Of a stretch of 64,000 bases of DNA, positions 28,521 to 37,019 are shown one piece after another; the first letter of the stretch is position 1, and each line of letters begins with the position of its first letter. The stretch covers positions 1,736,001-1,800,000 of the forward strand of contig JACJYN010000002.1 of the NCBI GenBank assembly GCA_020636095.1, in the 5' to 3' direction. Position numbers and translations under genes: made by a program. This stretch comes from Lewinellaceae bacterium. GTDB taxonomy: Bacteria > Bacteroidota > Bacteroidia > Chitinophagales > Saprospiraceae. Below the pieces are notes generated by a model, which searched no databases, had not been told where the DNA came from, and was given only the letters and a program-made list of their open reading frames with translations.

Positions 28521-29807
28521 GTGCAGGACAACATCGCGCCGGAGGCGCTGTGCCAGGACGTTACTGTTCAGTTGGATGCCAGCGGTTCGGCTACGCTCAC
28601 CGCCGGCGCAGTGGACAACGGCTCGAGCGACGCCTGCGGCATTCAGTCGGCAGTGCTCAGCCAGCAGTCGTTCGGTTGTGGGGATGTGGGGGCTAACACG
28701 GTCACCCTCACCGTGACGGACGTGAACGGCAATACGGCTGCCTGCCCGGCCACCGTGACCGTGGAAGACCATATTGCCCCCCAGGCGCTGTGCCAGGATG
28801 TGACGGTGCAGTTGGACGCCGGCGGTTCGGCTTCGCTCACCGCAGGCGAGGTGGATGATGGTTCGTCCGATGCCTGCGGCATTGGCTCCCGGATTTTGAG
28901 CCGGACAACCTTCACTTGTGCTGACTTATTAGGCCCCAGGCCCGTCACCCTCACCGTTGCCGACCCGAGCGGCAATGCTTCGGCCTGCTCAGCAGGCGTG
29001 ACTGTAAGGGACGACATCTTCAGCGCCTGCCCCGACCCCTGCCCCAACGACCCGGACGACGACCTGGACAACGACGGCCTCTGCGGCGATGTGGACAACT
29101 GCCCGGCCACCTTCAACCCCGGCCAGGAAGACCTGGACCGGGACGGGCAGGGCGATACCTGCGACCCCAACTTTTGCATCAACACCTTTATCGATTACCT
29201 CAACGGTTACGTAGAGGGGTTAGGGCTTAGTTCTACAGTAGAACGGGCGGTCACCCGGCGGTTAGATCTGGCGGTTTCCAGGTTCTGTGGCGGCAGCAGC
29301 AACAGTACCGTGATTGCTTCCCTGAATAGCGTTATCAGCTATGTTCAAAGCCGAAGTGGTAACGGTATGCCTTCAAATGAAGCCAGTTTTATCATTAGCC
29401 AGGCCCAGATACTGATTAGCGCTATCAATGCCGGCAATGTGGAGTGCTGCCAGGCTGCATCGCGCCCAGGTTTAGCCAATAACCTCGACCTCGACCTCGA
29501 TCTTAACCTTAATCAGGCGGCCTTACCAGCAGCAGCCCATCACCTTGAAGTATTCCCCAACCCTTTTGCCAACCAGGCTACTATCCGCTTCTATTTGCCG
29601 GAAGCTGGGCCGGTCAGCCTTGAAGTGTTCAACCTACAGGGACAACGGGTCAAGGTATTGCTGGCTACAACGTTGGATGCCGGACAGCAAGAACAAAACT
29701 GGAATGGCCAGGCGGATAATGGCCGGCAGTTGGATGCTGGTATTTATCTGGTTCGGCTTAGGAGTGGAAAAGAGGCGCTGGTAAAGCGGGTGAGCTTGAT
29801 AAAATAA
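28521..29807 (+). CDS. Adhesin 2, C-terminal fragment: HYR repeats, TSP3-like, helical domain, T9SS sorting domain
   Basis: 428 codons: two HYR-like repeats (C-Q-D-V-T-V-Q-L-D-A-S-G pattern, near-identical to 28070-28500), a Ca-binding TSP3-like segment (D-P-D-D-D-L-D-N-D-G-L-C-G-D-V-D-N-C-P), the ~95-residue helical domain and a T9SS type A sorting domain (V-F-P-N-P-F-A-N-Q-A-T-I ... G-I-Y-L-V-R-L-R-S-G). Bases ~28820-29390 are almost identical to 46545-47110 of adhesin 4. Confidence 0.85.
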   Translation: MQDNIAPEALCQDVTVQLDASGSATLTAGAVDNGSSDACGIQSAVLSQQSFGCGDVGANTVTLTVTDVNGNTAACPATVTVEDHIAPQALCQDVTVQLDAGGSASLTAGEVDDGSSDACGIGSRILSRTTFTCADLLGPRPVTLTVADPSGNASACSAGVTVRDDIFSACPDPCPNDPDDDLDNDGLCGDVDNCPATFNPGQEDLDRDGQGDTCDPNFCINTFIDYLNGYVEGLGLSSTVERAVTRRLDLAVSRFCGGSSNSTVIASLNSVISYVQSRSGNGMPSNEASFIISQAQILISAINAGNVECCQAASRPGLANNLDLDLDLNLNQAALPAAAHHLEVFPNPFANQATIRFYLPEAGPVSLEVFNLQGQRVKVLLATTLDAGQQEQNWNGQADNGRQLDAGIYLVRLRSGKEALVKRVSLIK

Positions 29808-29858
29808 GCGATGGCCAGGAAGCGCATCGCATTGTAAAGATTTATTTGAATAGTGATC

Positions 29859-29890
29859 GAGAGCGGTTCTTTTGTGCCGCTCTCTTTTTT
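29859..29890 (+). terminator. Intrinsic terminator of adhesin 2
   Basis: GAGAGCGG (29859-29866) pairs perfectly with CCGCTCTC (29877-29884) across a 10-nt loop and is followed by TTTTTT. It lies ~50 nt after the stop codon. Confidence 0.9.
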
Positions 29891-29934
29891 ATTTTGGGGC
29901 AAAAGGTGGTAAATCCTTAAGGTAGAAGATCTTC

Positions 29935-30171
29935 ATGATTTTTTTTGAGGGACTGTCCAAACCATGGAAACGAACAAGGGTGTTTACTGCACCGGCCGAC
30001 TGCCAGCCGCCGGTTATCGGATGCCCGGCCAATATTATTTTTTCGGCTGATCCGGGCCAGTGTGCCGCAGTGGTGCATTACGACGCACCGCAAGGAATGG
30101 ATAATCTGCCCGGCAGCACTACGGTAACTGATGAGGAGGTGTTGGTTAAGAAGCTTGTGATTATGGAATAA
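29935..30171 (+). pseudogene. HYR-domain remnant
   Basis: Between ~29985 and 30140 the frame reads like the start of a HYR repeat (P-P-V-I-G-C-P-A-N-I, D-P-G-Q-C-A-A-V-V-H-Y-D-A-P, M-D-N-L-P-G-S-T-T-V-T-D). It corresponds to the I-N-C-P-A-N-I ... G-Q-C-S-A-V-V-S-Y units of adhesins 3 and 4, but lacks a signal peptide, the second half of the fold and any downstream domains. Probably a leftover of a duplicated or deleted adhesin. Confidence 0.6.
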
Positions 30172-30355
30172 CAGATGTAATTCCGGGCCTTTGGAAAGCC
30201 TTGCATTATTTTACTGACACAGGTTTGCTTCTGTCAAGGTTCGACTGTAACTTTGTATAAGTTATTAATATCAAAAAATAAAATAACTAATTTTTTTCCC
30301 TGCAATAACAGGTAAGTAGTCAAGCATATTTAAATTATGGTAAACCGGAGCTCAA

Positions 30356-30421
30356 GTCGGAGTGCAATGGGACACGAGCGAAGCGACTGATGGAATGAAA
30401 TGGAATAAATTGCACCCCGAC
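30356..30421. repeat. 66-bp palindrome with core GACACGAGCGAAGCGACTGA
   Basis: Arms GTCGGAGTGCAAT (30356-30368) and ATTGCACCCCGAC (30409-30421) pair with one mismatch around a core that recurs at 63798-63817 with unrelated arms. No coding capacity. Confidence 0.75.
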
Positions 30422-30472
30422 AGCGCTGTCTCGGGCGCCAATTTCCCATTGGCGTGCGAGTTATAAAATGAA

Positions 30473-30596
30473 TGTCGGGTAAGGTGTTAGCGGATTTTGG
30501 TTCAGATTTAGAAGCCCCCGGAACCTGGTAGCCTTAGCTACCAAGGCGAGGAGGCGACGCAGAGCTGGGGCAAAAGACGCCGCAGATTACCCGACA
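30473..30596. repeat. 124-bp palindrome centred on TAGC-CTTA-GCTA (family 1, copy A)
   Basis: Outer arms TGTCGGGTAA (30473-30482) and TTACCCGACA (30587-30596) are perfect. The geometric centre, 30534.5, falls exactly on the hairpin GGTAGC-CTTA-GCTACC. The right half (CAAGGCGAGGAGGCGACGCAG) is shared in part with copies B and D. The 30172-30932 gap holds this element, the 66-bp palindrome and no convincing gene. Confidence 0.75.
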
Positions 30597-30932
30597 ATTT
30601 GTGCTTGACAGACTACTAGACTACTTAACCACTTAGTTATTATAGGGCCACTTTTAAATTTCCGTGGCTTGAGTGTTAACATATACACAAGTCTAAGGTT
30701 GGTTTTAGAGTCGTACGGGGTACGACGAAATCTTGTTCTTGTACGAGGGCAGCAGCCGTCTAACGTTTGGCCAATAGCCAACAAGCCCAAGGCTGGCTGG
30801 CGTTTCCGGGTAATATTTTTTGGTTCTCTGACAATTCTGGCGGTTAGAGTCCGGCTAAAGTCGGTGAATACGCTCCTTACAGTCGCATTATCCCCCAATT
30901 TTAACCGGCCCCGCCAAAATGGCCAGAGAAGG

Positions 30933-33900
30933 ATGTTTGCTAAAGCCGCCCTTCTTTTGTTCCTGCTGGCAGTGGCCCCTTTTTTTTCCCTTCCTGCCCA
31001 AACCAGCCATTCCACTCCTGCCGTTGAATCCATAACCGGCGCCCCCTTGATCAGGAACTATCCACCAGGTGAATATGGCGCCCACAATCAAAACTGGGCC
31101 ATTGCGCAAGACCAGCGCGGCGTGATGTACTTCGGCAACAGCCGCGGCTTGCTGGAATACGACGGCGTTTCCTGGCGGCTGATCCAAACGGAAAGAAAAA
31201 GTATTGTCCTGTCGATGGCCATAAATACCGAGGGCCGTATTTTCGCCGGAGGGTATGGCGAAATCGGTTATTTTGCACCCGATTCAGCGCGGCAACTTCA
31301 GTTTGTTTCGTTGGTACCCCGGCTGGATGAACAATATCACGATTTTAAAGAGGTGTGGCGAACATGGGTCACGCCCTCTGGTGTCTTTTTCGTTACTTTT
31401 AAATATATCTTCCGTTGGGATGGCCGAAAAATGCACATTTGGCAGGCTCAAACCGCTTTCCAGTATAGTTTTTGGGTAAACGATCAGTTGTATGTCGAGC
31501 AAATCGGCCTCGGGTTGATGCAAATCGATTCGGATTCGCTGCACATGGCGCCAGATGGAGAAAAATTGGCGAATATGCGTATCACCGCCATGGAGCCTTT
31601 CGATAACAAGAGAAAAAAAAGTGTTTTGATCACCTCCCTCAACCAGGGGATTTTCCTATACGATGGCCTTTCCATCGAGCACTTCTCCACCAATATTGAC
31701 AGCCTGCTGATCAATTCAAAGATTTCCTGCGCTACTACCCTTGCAAACGGACAATATGCATTTGGCACCATGCTGGGCGGAGTGATTGTGATAGATGCGG
31801 CGGGCAAGCTCAGGCAGCGCATTCATAAATCCAACGGCTTACTGGATGACTCCGTATTGCATTTATATGAGGACCGGCAGGGGGCGCTTTGGATCGGAAT
31901 GCAAATTGGCATCGCCCGGGCCGAAACGGGCTCTCCGCACAGCTACTTCGGAGAACGAGATGGGATCGAAGGAAGTATTTGGGAGATCGTCCGTCATGAA
32001 GGCGGGCTTTACTTTGCCACCATCATGGGCTTGTACTATTTAGATGAACGCCCTGGCACTTCTCCTGGCGCCGGGCAGTTCAAACGGGTTTCCGGGGTGT
32101 CGCCTCAATGCTGGTCGGTCCTTCCCTTTGGACAAACCCTGCTCGCAAGCACCTTCGAAGGGGTTTACGAAATTGAAGGAACCCGGGGCCGGCGCATTTT
32201 AGAGGGTACGGTATTTTCCCTGCATCGTTCGCAGCAAGACTCCAACCGGGTTTTCGCAGGTATGGGGCATGGTGTGAAATCCCTGTATTACAACAAGGGC
32301 CAATGGAAAGAGGAGGGCCGGTTGGAAGGCATGGATCAACAAGTCCGCCATTTTTACGAAACTCCGGACGGCAAACTCTGGCTCACCGACTATTTTAATG
32401 GCCTATTGCTGGTAGATTTTTCGAAAGGGTACACCCGGCAGCCTTCTATCTTGCGCTACGATACCCTCCACGGGCTGCCGCCTGCCGACCGGGTGATCGC
32501 GTTCCCCACGGATAACGGGCTGCGGTTCGCTACCCTACAGGGCGTTTTCCTTTTTGATGAATCCCGGCAGCGTTTTTTCCCGGATACTACCCTGGTACAG
32601 GGCCTCGATAATGATAAAATCGCACTGTTCTCCGTCAGCCGGGACCGGCAGGGGAATCTTTGGATGTTGGCCGACGACAATGCGCAATCAGGCATTGCTA
32701 TACATCGGGCCGAAGGCGTTTACGTTTGGGAGCAAACCCCTTTTTTGCGTATCGCCGAGTTGCCTGTTTCCGCGGTTTATCCCGACCCGCTGCAGGAAGA
32801 CATCACCTGGATAGGCGGTTCCGCCCAGGTTGTCCGCTATGACGGTGCTGTCCCCTCCCAATCCGACAGGGACTATCCGACTCTTCTGCGCCAAATTATT
32901 GCCAATGAGGATTCTCTCCTCTACGGGGGCACTGGGCCTGCTCCCGGAAATAACATTAGGTTGGCGTATGGGCTCAATTCCCTGCGCTTTCGATATGCCG
33001 CGCCCAGCTTCGACGACGAAAGGAAAAACGAGTACCAACTCCTGTTGGAAGGATACGACGAGCAGTGGTCGAACTGGAGTACAGAGACTTACAAAGACTA
33101 TACCCGCATTCCGCCGGGCAATTATCGCTTCCTGGTGCGGGCAAGAAACATTTATCACCATATCGGCGAAACAGCCGTTTGCGAATTTGAAATCCTGCCC
33201 CCGTTTTACCGCACCTGGTGGGCTTACCTGCTGTACGTGCTTTTTCTGGCGGCGGGCATTTTCAGGTTATGGCAGTATGGGGTGCAAAGAATTCAAAAAA
33301 TGCACCTCCAGGAGTTGAAGCAATTGGAATACGAAAAACTAAAGGAACTGGACCAGATGAAGTCTCGCTTCTTTGCCAACATCTCTCATGAATTTCGCAC
33401 CCCGCTCACCCTGATCCTGGGGCCCCTGGACAATTTGATTGCCCGGTACGCCAAAAGCGAAGACACTCAGGATTTTACACTGATGCGGCGCAATGCCCAA
33501 GGCCTGCTCCGGCTGATCAACCAACTGCTCAACCTTTCCAGGCTGGAGGCCGGCAAAATGAAGTTGGAGGCCCGTAAGGACGATGTTATACCCTTGGCTA
33601 AGGGCCTTTTTTACGCTTTTGAATCCCTGGCCCGGGCCAAAGACATAAGCCTGCACTTCGAAACAGAAATGGAAAAGGCGCCGCTCTATTTTGACCGGGA
33701 GAAATTGGAGCAAGTGATCACCAATATCCTGTCCAATGCCTTCAAGTTCACGCCGGAAGGCGGAACGGTAAGCATGAAAATAATAAGTGAAGGCGTAGAG
33801 CAGCCCAACGGCTTTCTGCAGATCGATATAACCGATACCGGAATCGGGATACCGGCGGAGCGGCTGGGGCATGTGTTCGACCGGTTTTATAGCCCCCCCC

Positions 33901-35000
33901 AGCCCCCCCGAAGGGGGGGAGTCCGGGACTCTTCCCCCCTTTGGGGGGATCGAGGGGAGCTTTCCTCGGGGGAGCTTGGGGGAGCTGGTATCGGCCTGGC
34001 CCTCGCCAAAGAACTGGTGGAACTGCATCACGGCCGGATCAGTGTAGACAGCACGGTAGGGCAGGGCGCAGCATTCACCATTTTACTGCCGTTGGGGAAA
34101 GCACACCTCCAAGCTGAAGACATCGTTGAGGAGGAAACCAGCCATCCGACACCCAGGATGAGAGTGAACCCAATATCCGGTGATGAAGAGGGAATAATCC
34201 AGGCACCTCTTCCTATATCATTAACCTCAGCTAATGAGGAGGAAAACGAAGCGGAAAACATCATTCTCCTGGTCGAGGATAACGCCGACATGCGTGCCTT
34301 CATCCGCACCCAGCTGGCCGATGGGTATCAGGTCGTGGAAGCCCCCGATGGGCAGGCCGGCCTGGAAAAAGCCCTCGAGTTCATCCCCGACCTCATCATC
34401 AGCGACGTGATGATGCCGGGCATGGACGGGCTGCAGCTCTGCGATGCCCTCAAAAACGATGAGCGCACCAGCCATATCCCCATCATCCTGCTTACCGCCA
34501 AAGCCGACGTTGAGTCCCGCGTTATCGGCCTGGAGCGGGGCGCCGACGCCTACCTGGCCAAGCCGTTCAACCGGGAAGAACTGCTCGTCCGTTCGCGCAA
34601 GCTGCTGGAACTGCGGCAGCGGCTCCGGGAGCGGTACGCCTCCTTACAGCCTCCCGAACCGGCAGCAGACAAGGGCCTGGAGCTTGAAGACGCCTTCCTG
34701 AGAAAGATTCGCGGGTTCGTGGAGGCACAACTTTCGGATATCAATCTGGACATGGGCCAGCTTTCCCAGTCCCTGGGCATGAGCCGCAGCCAGGTTTACC
34801 GCAAGGTCAAGGCCCTGACCGGCGGGTCTCCTTCTGTATTCGTCCGCGCCATTCGCCTCGGCCGGGCCAAAGAACTCCTGCAAACTACTGATCTGAATGT
34901 AACTGAGGTGGCCTACGAGGTAGGCTTCTCCACGCCCGCCTATTTTTCCGACGCTTTCCTGGAAGCATTCGGCGTCCGGCCCAGCGAGTTCCGCCGGTGA
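30933..35000 (+). CDS. Hybrid two-component sensor/regulator (HTCS), intact
   Basis: 1355 residues from M-F-A-K-A-A-L-L-L-F; the longer frame upstream has no family similarity. Order: signal peptide (~1-27), two-component propeller repeats (~40-670), Y_Y_Y domain (~680-745, Y-Q-L-L-L-E-G-Y-D-E-Q-W-S-N-W), transmembrane helix (~762-785), HisKA (His ~818 in S-H-E-F-R-T-P-L-T), HATPase_c (N box ~929), receiver (Asp ~1157 in S-D-V-M-M-P-G-M-D-G), AraC-type HTH (~1256-1355, ending A-F-G-V-R-P-S-E-F-R-R). HTCS proteins sense periplasmic ligands and directly activate neighbouring genes, so adhesin 3, 308 bp downstream, is the obvious target. Odd: ~31 residues encoded by a palindromic repeat interrupt the ATP lid (33891-33985). 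Confidence 0.93.
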   Translation: MFAKAALLLFLLAVAPFFSLPAQTSHSTPAVESITGAPLIRNYPPGEYGAHNQNWAIAQDQRGVMYFGNSRGLLEYDGVSWRLIQTERKSIVLSMAINTEGRIFAGGYGEIGYFAPDSARQLQFVSLVPRLDEQYHDFKEVWRTWVTPSGVFFVTFKYIFRWDGRKMHIWQAQTAFQYSFWVNDQLYVEQIGLGLMQIDSDSLHMAPDGEKLANMRITAMEPFDNKRKKSVLITSLNQGIFLYDGLSIEHFSTNIDSLLINSKISCATTLANGQYAFGTMLGGVIVIDAAGKLRQRIHKSNGLLDDSVLHLYEDRQGALWIGMQIGIARAETGSPHSYFGERDGIEGSIWEIVRHEGGLYFATIMGLYYLDERPGTSPGAGQFKRVSGVSPQCWSVLPFGQTLLASTFEGVYEIEGTRGRRILEGTVFSLHRSQQDSNRVFAGMGHGVKSLYYNKGQWKEEGRLEGMDQQVRHFYETPDGKLWLTDYFNGLLLVDFSKGYTRQPSILRYDTLHGLPPADRVIAFPTDNGLRFATLQGVFLFDESRQRFFPDTTLVQGLDNDKIALFSVSRDRQGNLWMLADDNAQSGIAIHRAEGVYVWEQTPFLRIAELPVSAVYPDPLQEDITWIGGSAQVVRYDGAVPSQSDRDYPTLLRQIIANEDSLLYGGTGPAPGNNIRLAYGLNSLRFRYAAPSFDDERKNEYQLLLEGYDEQWSNWSTETYKDYTRIPPGNYRFLVRARNIYHHIGETAVCEFEILPPFYRTWWAYLLYVLFLAAGIFRLWQYGVQRIQKMHLQELKQLEYEKLKELDQMKSRFFANISHEFRTPLTLILGPLDNLIARYAKSEDTQDFTLMRRNAQGLLRLINQLLNLSRLEAGKMKLEARKDDVIPLAKGLFYAFESLARAKDISLHFETEMEKAPLYFDREKLEQVITNILSNAFKFTPEGGTVSMKIISEGVEQPNGFLQIDITDTGIGIPAERLGHVFDRFYSPPQPPRRGGVRDSSPLWGDRGELSSGELGGAGIGLALAKELVELHHGRISVDSTVGQGAAFTILLPLGKAHLQAEDIVEEETSHPTPRMRVNPISGDEEGIIQAPLPISLTSANEEENEAENIILLVEDNADMRAFIRTQLADGYQVVEAPDGQAGLEKALEFIPDLIISDVMMPGMDGLQLCDALKNDERTSHIPIILLTAKADVESRVIGLERGADAYLAKPFNREELLVRSRKLLELRQRLRERYASLQPPEPAADKGLELEDAFLRKIRGFVEAQLSDINLDMGQLSQSLGMSRSQVYRKVKALTGGSPSVFVRAIRLGRAKELLQTTDLNVTEVAYEVGFSTPAYFSDAFLEAFGVRPSEFRR
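33891..33985. repeat. 95-bp C/G-rich palindromic repeat inserted in frame in the HTCS kinase domain
   Basis: Left end AGCCCCCCCCAGCCCCCCCG and right end CGGGGGAGCTTGGGGGAGCT are imperfect inverted copies. The insert separates the F box (F-D-R-F-Y) from the G2 box (G-A-G-I-G-L-A-L), which are closer together in ordinary HATPase_c domains, and adds a Pro/Gly/Arg-rich stretch (S-P-P-Q-P-P-R-R-G-G). The broken HTCS at 20021-24202 lacks it (R-Y-F-Q-T-R-R-E-G-I-S-T-E-G-G-A-G-I-G). Confidence 0.85.
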
Positions 35001-35050
35001 CTTTTTATTCCATTACCCACCACATCCTTCTCCCAAACCCTTGATTTTAC

Positions 35051-35123
35051 TGCCCGATGCAACATAGTCAGTGATCTTTGACCGAATATTGGAAGTGCTT
35101 TCTTCGCTTCCCTCCTACCTTTA
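35051..35123 (+). promoter_or_regulatory. Conserved leader/promoter block of adhesin 3
   Basis: GCCCGATGCAACATAGTCAG through TTGGAAGTGCTTTC (35053-35103) is conserved at 41774-41822 upstream of adhesin 4. TTGGAAGT (35089) lies 27 bp before TACCTTTA (35116-35123), a TAnnTTTG-like -7 element; the same 27-bp spacing occurs at 41810/41837. Likely the HTCS-responsive promoter. The rest of 35001-35307 shows no gene. Confidence 0.6.
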
Positions 35124-35307
35124 TCCCAAGTTATTCAAGGTGTTCTTAATTGTTCGTTCCTGATCTTGAGATTACTGAATGGCCATCATCAGACCAGGAT
35201 CATTTTTTCAATGGTGGAGGCTGCTATGACTTTGCTCCTGCCCGTGCAGGGCAAATGAGTACGTGGACACCTACTAATTTTTTATTGAAACATTCAAACT
35301 TAATTCG

Positions 35308-36987
35308 ATGAAAAAAACATTAGCATTTAGAAAAAACTTGTACCCGGGATTGCTCCTTAGAAGCGATAAAATCCCTGCTTTCCTTATCCGAATAAAAGTA
35401 GGCTTAGTAATGTGTTTGCTCATCGGTATACATATTGATTTGAACGCCCAGATAGGTTCTGGTTCCATTATTACGGATGCTTTAACCATATCTGATGGAA
35501 CGGATCATATATTTATTGATGAATTCCCGAATTCAACGGGATATACAGATATCATTGCATTTGACACCAATTTCGTAGGAGAGGTTACCTTAACCGTTAA
35601 AGGCGGTGATGGCGGTGATGTCAGAGTTGATTGCGGCGCTGGATGTGGGAATGAATATTCCCGAGGGGGAAAGGGCAGGAAAATAACCGCTACTTTTACG
35701 GTTGGCCCTGGCAGCCAGGATATACCTAGAGGAACGCAACTTAGGTTAATTATAGGCAACGCAGGAGAGAATCAGTATACAAGTGGTGATTTTATAGGCA
35801 GAGCAGGCGGTGGCGGCGGCGGAACGGGGATTGTATACCAAACTCCTGGCTCAAATACATGGCTACCTTTAATGGTAGCCGGCGGTGGTGGCGGCGGTGC
35901 ACTCCAGGACGATGATGCCTGTATACTTTGTCTTACTAATGGAGGTAGAAGTTCCGGAAGAGACGGTAGTGACGGTGTAGATGGAACGAGTGGCAAGAAT
36001 GGAGGAGGCGCTGGCGGCGTCGGAGGTCAAGGAGGCCAAAGCGCTGGTGACGATGCGGGTGGCGGCGGCGGTTTTCTATCAGACGGTGGACACATAAATA
36101 TTTGTGATAATGCATTTGGTGGCGGGGAAATGTTCATTTCCACTAGAGAAAGTAAAGGTGGTTGGGCCTGTCAAGAGGCAGCTCAAGGCGATGGAGGAAC
36201 TGGTTTTGGCGGTGGTGGCGGTGGACACCTGGCCGGAGGCGGCGGTGGCGGCGGCTACTCTGGCGGCGGCGGCGGCAGAGGAGGCAACGAAGTTAACTGG
36301 GGCGGCGGCGGCGGCGGCGGCAGTTATGTTTCTTCATTGGGAACTGTCATAGAAAATACCACTGAAGATTCGGGTAACGGCTATATGGTGTACAACGGTT
36401 TGCGATATACGATTCCCAACAATGCATGGCCTGCTGCAAACGGTATTCCCGTAACCCTTGGAACGAATTACACGCTGGAAGATATGTGTGGAAGTATTCC
36501 AGCATGGCGTGGCCTGCTTGAGTGCGGCTTGACGCCTTCTGACGACTATAGCGTTTGGTATAAAGTAACCGGGAATGGCAATACATTTACGGCTACGGCT
36601 ACCTCTACCACGGGTATTTTACAAATGAGAATTTTTAATGATGCCCTATACGGTTGTGTGGGATCAGCTACGAATCTCCCCTTATGGGATGCCAACCCCA
36701 ATGCTGAATTAAGCTGGTGTACCACGGTTGGAGAAGAATATTACATCCTGATCGGATTAGAGGAAATTCAAAATATTTGTACGGAACCGACATTGATCGT
36801 CAATCAGACAATAGAGCCTCCTCAGATGGACTGCTCGGCAATAGGATTAGCTATGGAGCCTACCTCTTGTGATGCTATTCTTCCCACTTTTACCGCTGGT
36901 ACGGGTACATACGGTGTAGTAACGGACGACTGTACACCAGATCTATTCTTCCCACTTTTACCGCTGGTACGGGTACATACGGTGTAG
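35308..36987 (+). CDS. Adhesin 3, N-terminal part: signal peptide, glycine-rich domain, start of HYR region
   Basis: Start M-K-K-T-L-A-F-R-K; hydrophobic signal segment ending D-L-N-A-Q (~50). A beta-lead (G-E-V-T-L-T-V-K-G-G-D-G-G) opens a ~270-residue glycine-rich domain with G-G-G-G-G-G runs and hydrophobic strands (L-P-L-M-V-A-G-G-G-G-G-G), similar to the Gly_rich (ALK/LTK-like) family and to adhesin 2. A Cys-containing beta-rich region follows. The frame stops inside the second copy of a 68-bp tandem duplication (36875-37010); deleting one copy joins it exactly to the 37020 frame, giving one 1974-residue protein (35308-41300). Confidence 0.88.
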   Translation: MKKTLAFRKNLYPGLLLRSDKIPAFLIRIKVGLVMCLLIGIHIDLNAQIGSGSIITDALTISDGTDHIFIDEFPNSTGYTDIIAFDTNFVGEVTLTVKGGDGGDVRVDCGAGCGNEYSRGGKGRKITATFTVGPGSQDIPRGTQLRLIIGNAGENQYTSGDFIGRAGGGGGGTGIVYQTPGSNTWLPLMVAGGGGGGALQDDDACILCLTNGGRSSGRDGSDGVDGTSGKNGGGAGGVGGQGGQSAGDDAGGGGGFLSDGGHINICDNAFGGGEMFISTRESKGGWACQEAAQGDGGTGFGGGGGGHLAGGGGGGGYSGGGGGRGGNEVNWGGGGGGGSYVSSLGTVIENTTEDSGNGYMVYNGLRYTIPNNAWPAANGIPVTLGTNYTLEDMCGSIPAWRGLLECGLTPSDDYSVWYKVTGNGNTFTATATSTTGILQMRIFNDALYGCVGSATNLPLWDANPNAELSWCTTVGEEYYILIGLEEIQNICTEPTLIVNQTIEPPQMDCSAIGLAMEPTSCDAILPTFTAGTGTYGVVTDDCTPDLFFPLLPLVRVHTV

Positions 36988-37010
36988 TAACGGACGACTG
37001 TACACCAGAT
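36875..37010 (+). repeat. Exact 68-bp tandem duplication that breaks the reading frame of adhesin 3
   Basis: 36875-36942 and 36943-37010 are identical. An 8-bp partial copy (CACCAGAT) follows. Since 68 is not a multiple of three, the duplication alone causes the frameshift. Confidence 0.97.
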
Positions 37011-37019
37011 CACCAGATC

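Larger units (their letters stand above)
24749..29807 (+). pseudogene. Adhesin 2 locus: glycine-rich / HYR / TSP3 / T9SS protein with about ten frameshifts
   Basis: One large gene can be reconstructed from a signal-peptide start at 24749 to a T9SS sorting domain ending at 29807. It is split into frames 24749-25528, 25335-25733, 25748-26494, 26595-27098, 27156-27710, 27735-28082, 28067-28696 and 28521-29807. Order of parts: signal peptide, glycine-rich domain with GGC-repeat runs (to ~25680), eight or more HYR-like repeats (25740-29000), TSP3-like repeat, helical domain, sorting domain. Breaks compared with sister repeats are single-base (a deletion near 28062, an extra T near 28505). The locus is divergent from the broken HTCS. 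Whether it is truly non-functional is unresolved. Confidence 0.8.
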
